Shown in pieces: positions 60,774 to 64,000 of a stretch of DNA of 64,000 nucleotides (within the stretch, counting starts at the first letter, position 1; each line of letters starts with the position of its first letter). A program made the position numbers and the translations under genes. The notes under the pieces are model-generated. The model was given only the letters and a program-made list of their open reading frames with translations. It was not told the DNA's origin and made no database searches. Source of the DNA: Stieleria maiorica (GTDB taxonomy: Bacteria; Planctomycetota; Planctomycetia; Pirellulales; Pirellulaceae); the NCBI RefSeq assembly GCF_008035925.1, contig NZ_CP036264.1, positions 9,137,035 to 9,201,034 of the forward strand, in the 5' to 3' direction.

Positions 60774-62177
60774 ATGCAGATTAATCACCAACTTACTGCG
60801 TCCGACCTCCGCGTTGACACCCAGCATGTACTGGAGCTTGCCGCCCAAAAAGCGGAAGTGATCGATCGAACGTGGGATGCGAGTAAGGGAACCCCGGTGT
60901 TTACGGTCGATGGAAGCTACGCGACTCGGGGCTGGACAGAATGGACCCAAGGATTTCAATACGGCTGCATGATTCTGGCGGGTGACGGCCTGGGTGACGA
61001 CAAGCTCATCGGGCTCGGCAAACGTCGCACCATTGACAACATGCTCCCGCACGTGACCCATGTCGGGGTTCACGACCATGGCTTCAACAATCTATCGACT
61101 TACGGGAATCTACTGCGACTTCTCAAAGAGACGCGAATCGTCGCCGACGAATGGGAAGAAATGACTTACAGCAACGCGATTGCAGCCTCCGGTGCGATCC
61201 AGGGATCGCGTTGGTCAGGCACTCCTCCTGTCAAATCAAAGCACTCCGCTAACGCTTCCGCGCTCGGCTACATCTACTCGTTCAATGGGCCGCATTCGCT
61301 GTTCATTGATACGATGCGAACCACCCGAATCCTTGGGGTTGCTTGGCAGCTTGGTCACAAATTGATGCATGAAGGGGATCGCGAGGCGAACCTCTTGAAG
61401 CGATCCGTTCTACATGGTTTGACAACCAGTCAGTGCATCGTCTTTCACGGCGATAGCGAACACACCTATGACGTGCGCGGTCGGACCGCGCATGAAGGGA
61501 CATTCAATCGGATCGATGGTGCGTTTCGCTCGCGTGCAACGCAGCAGGGCTACAGTCCCTTCAGTACTTGGACCCGAGGTTTGTCATGGGCGATGTTGGG
61601 GTTCGCCGAGGAACTGGAGTTCTTCGAAACGATTCCCGCCAGTGACTTTCAATCGGCTTGCGGGATCGCCAAATCCGATGTCATGAAAGTCTACGAGCGG
61701 AACGCAGTCGAAACTTGCGATCATTACATTCATGACGTCTCGACGCTTGATGGAATCACCTATTGGGACGACGGAGCACCTGGATTGTCGCGAATGGGAG
61801 ACTGGCGTGGTCGGGAAGCGGAGCCGTACAACGATTTTGAACCCGTCGACGCGTCAGCATCCGCCATTGCGGCGCAAGGATTGATTCGATTGGGCAACTA
61901 CCTTGGAAATACTGACAGGGGTAGAAACTATTACCAAGCAGGATTGACGGTTGCAAAGACTCTGTTTGCTGAACCCTATCTGTCAACGAAACAGAATCAT
62001 CAAGGGCTCTTGCTGCACTCGATCTATCACTGGCCCAACCACTGGGATCATGTTCCCGAAGGTTCGAAGGTCTCCCACAGCGAATCGAGCATGTGGGGTG
62101 ACTACCATTTACTCGAGTTGGCGTTGATGGTGCGTCGGATTTCGGATGGTTCGCCATACTTGAGATTCTTTCTTTGA
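60774..62177 (+). CDS. GH88-like unsaturated glucuronyl hydrolase
   Basis: 467 residues, (alpha/alpha)6 barrel of the GH88/GH105 type. It shows FQYGCMILAGD, HDHGFNNLSTYGNLLRL, catalytic-region DEWEEMTYSNA and the typical TWTRGLSWAMLGFAEEL. Removes the 4,5-unsaturated uronate left by polysaccharide lyases; the product isomerises to DKI, feeding the KDG pathway encoded nearby. No signal peptide, so it acts in the cytoplasm. Divergent from sulfatase 7 across a 297-bp gap with no other gene. Confidence 0.82.
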   Translation: MQINHQLTASDLRVDTQHVLELAAQKAEVIDRTWDASKGTPVFTVDGSYATRGWTEWTQGFQYGCMILAGDGLGDDKLIGLGKRRTIDNMLPHVTHVGVHDHGFNNLSTYGNLLRLLKETRIVADEWEEMTYSNAIAASGAIQGSRWSGTPPVKSKHSANASALGYIYSFNGPHSLFIDTMRTTRILGVAWQLGHKLMHEGDREANLLKRSVLHGLTTSQCIVFHGDSEHTYDVRGRTAHEGTFNRIDGAFRSRATQQGYSPFSTWTRGLSWAMLGFAEELEFFETIPASDFQSACGIAKSDVMKVYERNAVETCDHYIHDVSTLDGITYWDDGAPGLSRMGDWRGREAEPYNDFEPVDASASAIAAQGLIRLGNYLGNTDRGRNYYQAGLTVAKTLFAEPYLSTKQNHQGLLLHSIYHWPNHWDHVPEGSKVSHSESSMWGDYHLLELALMVRRISDGSPYLRFFL

Positions 62178-62205
62178 GCGTGAGAAAGGTACAAGTTGTG
62201 CAAAC

Positions 62206-62261
62206 GTAGCGGACGCGGCTACGAGTCCATAAACGCGGGGACTCGTTGCCTCGTCCACTAC
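62206..62261. repeat. Palindromic intergenic repeat, diverged copy
   Basis: GTAGCGGACGCGGCTACGAG.. with ..ACTCGTTGCCTCGTCCACTAC. Same element as 56869-56923 with a few changes in one arm. Lies 28 bp after the GH88 gene, a plausible terminator position. Confidence 0.75.
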
Positions 62262-62386
62262 TCCAGTTTTTGATCGAATTTCAAAAACTGTGATTCTTTC
62301 TGTCCAACTTTCGCTAGCGCGGGAGCGAAAGACAGGTCCGTCATTGACGAAGTCGTCAAACATCGACAGGAAAGAATTTGCCCATC

Positions 62387-63676
62387 ATGAAAATCAACAA
62401 GAGAACATTCCTTCGAGGTGCGGGCGCATCAATTGCCCTGCCTTTCCTTGAATCGATCGCGAGCCCTGTCGTCAACGCGGCGAGTGTTGCTTCCGCAACT
62501 TCCAAGATGCGGATGGTGTGCATCGGCTACAACTACGGCATCAATCCCGACGCCTTCTTCCCTTCCGAGGCCGGGAAGAACTATACCGCTACACGCTATC
62601 TGAAGCCGTTCATGGACATGAGAGACCGCTTCACGGTCTTCTCCAATCTCGACCATCCCGGCGTGAAGGGCGGTCATGCTGCCGTGCATGCGTTTCTTTC
62701 TGGAGTGCTGGCAAATCAAGCCAAGGATCGCCCGGGTCGCAACGTCTCGGTCGACCAAATGGCGGCAGATCATGTGGGAAGCGATACGCGGTTTGCTTCG
62801 CTGCAGTTGGACATTGGTGGGGCGAAGTCAATCAAGTCGTGGACGCGGATGTCGTGGACGCGGAACGGCGTGCCGGCTCCTCCAATCACTGATTTGCGGC
62901 AGGTGTTTGATGGGCTTTTTCAAGAAACCAGCGAGAGCCAGAAAAAGCGTTTGGCACGTTCGAACAAATTGAACAGCAGCATCCTTGATGTGGTGATGGA
63001 TGACGCGGCCTTATTGAAGAAGCGTCTTAACCCTAAAGATCTGGATAAGCTGGACGAATACTTCACGTCAATCAGGGAAGTGGAGAAACGTCTGAACATG
63101 TCGGAGGATTGGCTGAACACCGCAAAACCCGTTGTGGACTTCCGGTTGCCTGATCCGATGCCGATCCATTTTGTTGAAAAGGTTCCGCTCTACTACGAAT
63201 TAATAAAGCTGGCGCTGCAGACCGATTCGACGCGAGTAGTTTCGTACGCCATCTCGGAATGGGATGGGTCCTCGGGAATTGACGGTGTCGATCAGGGATA
63301 CCATACGCTCACCCATCATGGGAGAGATGAGACTCGTTTGTCTCAGTTGCGAAAGGTTGAGGACTTCCTGGCCAAGGCTCAGGCGGATTTCATCAGATCT
63401 TTGGATGCCGTCAAGGTTGAGGAGGGTCGGAGCTTGCTCGATCAAACGATGGTCTTGTCAGGTTCCGGGATGGGCAATGCTAGTTCGCATTCGAATGTGA
63501 AATTGCCACTGATGTTGGCGGGCGGAGGCTTCAGGCATGGAGAGCATAAGGTTTACTCGGCGAAGGAACACTCAAAGACGCCGGCGTGCAATCTCTACTT
63601 GACGATGCTTCAGCGTTTCGGATTGGAGGTTGACCAATTCGGAACGAGCACAGGAACTTTGGATAATTTCTCCTAG
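62387..63676 (+). CDS. DUF1552 exported protein, copy 2
   Basis: 429 residues, signal KINKRTFLRGAGASIALPFLE. Strongly similar in layout to copy 1: MVCIGYNYGINPDAFFP, HPGVKGGHAAVHAFLSG, SHSNVKLPLMLAGGGFRHGEHK and the same C-terminal LQRFGLEVDQFGTSTGTL. ATG 62387 matches the family start; a TTG at 62378 is in frame. Followed after 3 bp by a PSD1-type fragment, so the DUF1552/PSD1 unit is duplicated in this locus. Confidence 0.88.
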   Translation: MKINKRTFLRGAGASIALPFLESIASPVVNAASVASATSKMRMVCIGYNYGINPDAFFPSEAGKNYTATRYLKPFMDMRDRFTVFSNLDHPGVKGGHAAVHAFLSGVLANQAKDRPGRNVSVDQMAADHVGSDTRFASLQLDIGGAKSIKSWTRMSWTRNGVPAPPITDLRQVFDGLFQETSESQKKRLARSNKLNSSILDVVMDDAALLKKRLNPKDLDKLDEYFTSIREVEKRLNMSEDWLNTAKPVVDFRLPDPMPIHFVEKVPLYYELIKLALQTDSTRVVSYAISEWDGSSGIDGVDQGYHTLTHHGRDETRLSQLRKVEDFLAKAQADFIRSLDAVKVEEGRSLLDQTMVLSGSGMGNASSHSNVKLPLMLAGGGFRHGEHKVYSAKEHSKTPACNLYLTMLQRFGLEVDQFGTSTGTLDNFS

Positions 63677-63679
63677 AAA

Positions 63680-63946
63680 ATGACTAGCAAATCTGAACCG
63701 CTTTTTATGGCTATTGAATTACGAAGACTCGGCATCTTGGTGTCATTTGCGGGCGCTGCATTGATTGGCAGTGCCAACGCTTCGGCCTCGGAAGACGCTG
63801 GTGATGGCGAGACCTCGGGTCCGATTGCATTTCTCAAGACGCACTGTTTGAACTGCCACGGAGAGGAGAAGCAACACGACGATCGCACCAAAATCTGGAT
63901 TCAGTATTCGCCGAAGCCTTGCCTCAGTGAACCCCTCCGCCAATAA
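63680..63946 (+). pseudogene. PSD1-type cytochrome fragment, frame lost after the haem motif
   Basis: Signal-like start (RLGILVSFAGAALIGSANAS), then the haem site THCLNCHGEEKQHDDRT at about residue 54. In the intact paralogue at 52967-55447 the protein goes on for 770 residues; here the frame ends 18 codons later in unrelated sequence. Either a frameshift, or an insertion whose far end is outside the window. 54 bp remain to the edge. Confidence 0.65.
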
Positions 63947-64000
63947 ATTCAGCCGGACTGGTTTCTCACTGCCCTGTTACGGAGATGGCAATGGCTTCCC

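Overview
The window looks like a chromosome segment of a Rhodopirellula-like marine member of Planctomycetota. The signs are seven Cys-type sulfatases, two DUF1552/PSD1-cytochrome pairs, an ECF sigma factor with a FecR/LamG-type partner, weak Shine-Dalgarno use, and dispersed palindromic intergenic repeats. The assignment rests on gene content only.

1-12.2 kb is an RNA-centred region. It opens with a dense tRNA array on the + strand: 20 tRNAs in 1.8 kb, then four more, a tRNA-Arg with a 26-nt insertion in its anticodon arm, and a tRNA-Cys. CCA is not encoded. Several bodies are atypical; four of five tRNAs with leucine anticodons lack the long variable arm. Between them lie an unknown gene, an SPFH/Band-7 protein, an endonuclease V homologue and a SEC-C mini-protein. 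From 5.25 to 7.05 kb, directly upstream of a gene for the ring-shaped RNA-binding protein Ro60 (Rsr; TROVE + vWA), I read nine tandem Y-RNA-like genes. Each is bounded by a different but self-complementary terminal helix. Each carries the same leader (YGACTGCCRNNYYGG..TACAT) and trailer (TCTGA..ACYTCGT) motifs, and most enclose a circularly permuted tRNA-like module (T-arm, 3' acceptor strand, short loop, 5' acceptor strand, D-arm). A small gene sits inside the array. Downstream come an RNA 2'-phosphotransferase (KptA/Tpt1), an unknown gene, an ADP-ribosylglycohydrolase and an M28 peptidase. This combination is the most unusual part of the window.

12.2-37.8 kb is a DNA phosphorothioation (PT) defence island. 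It holds a PT-associated methyltransferase, a DndA/SspA-type cysteine desulfurase, and a minus-strand operon of DUF4007 (SspB-like), a large ATPase (SspC-like), a double-ATPase histidine-kinase-like protein, a receiver-domain protein, an unknown protein and a PAPS-reductase-fold protein (DndC/SspD-like). Divergent to this are three genes resembling the DptFGH restriction module, then an Mrr-type endonuclease. A HARE-HTH + HNH gene at the operon end is split by an IS256-family element with a 9-bp target duplication.

38-64 kb starts with a GTG-initiated, extremely serine-rich protein that ends in what looks like a recombinase tail. A catabolic locus for a sulfated, uronic-acid-containing polysaccharide follows: ECF sigma factor, FecR/LamG protein, seven sulfatases, Gfo/Idh/MocA oxidoreductase, DUF1080 protein, GH88-like unsaturated glucuronyl hydrolase, KDG kinase, KDPG aldolase and two DUF1552/PSD1 sets, the second broken or cut by the window edge. 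The likely logic is desulfation and hydrolysis outside the cytoplasm, then conversion of the unsaturated uronate to 2-keto-3-deoxygluconate and on to pyruvate plus glyceraldehyde-3-phosphate.
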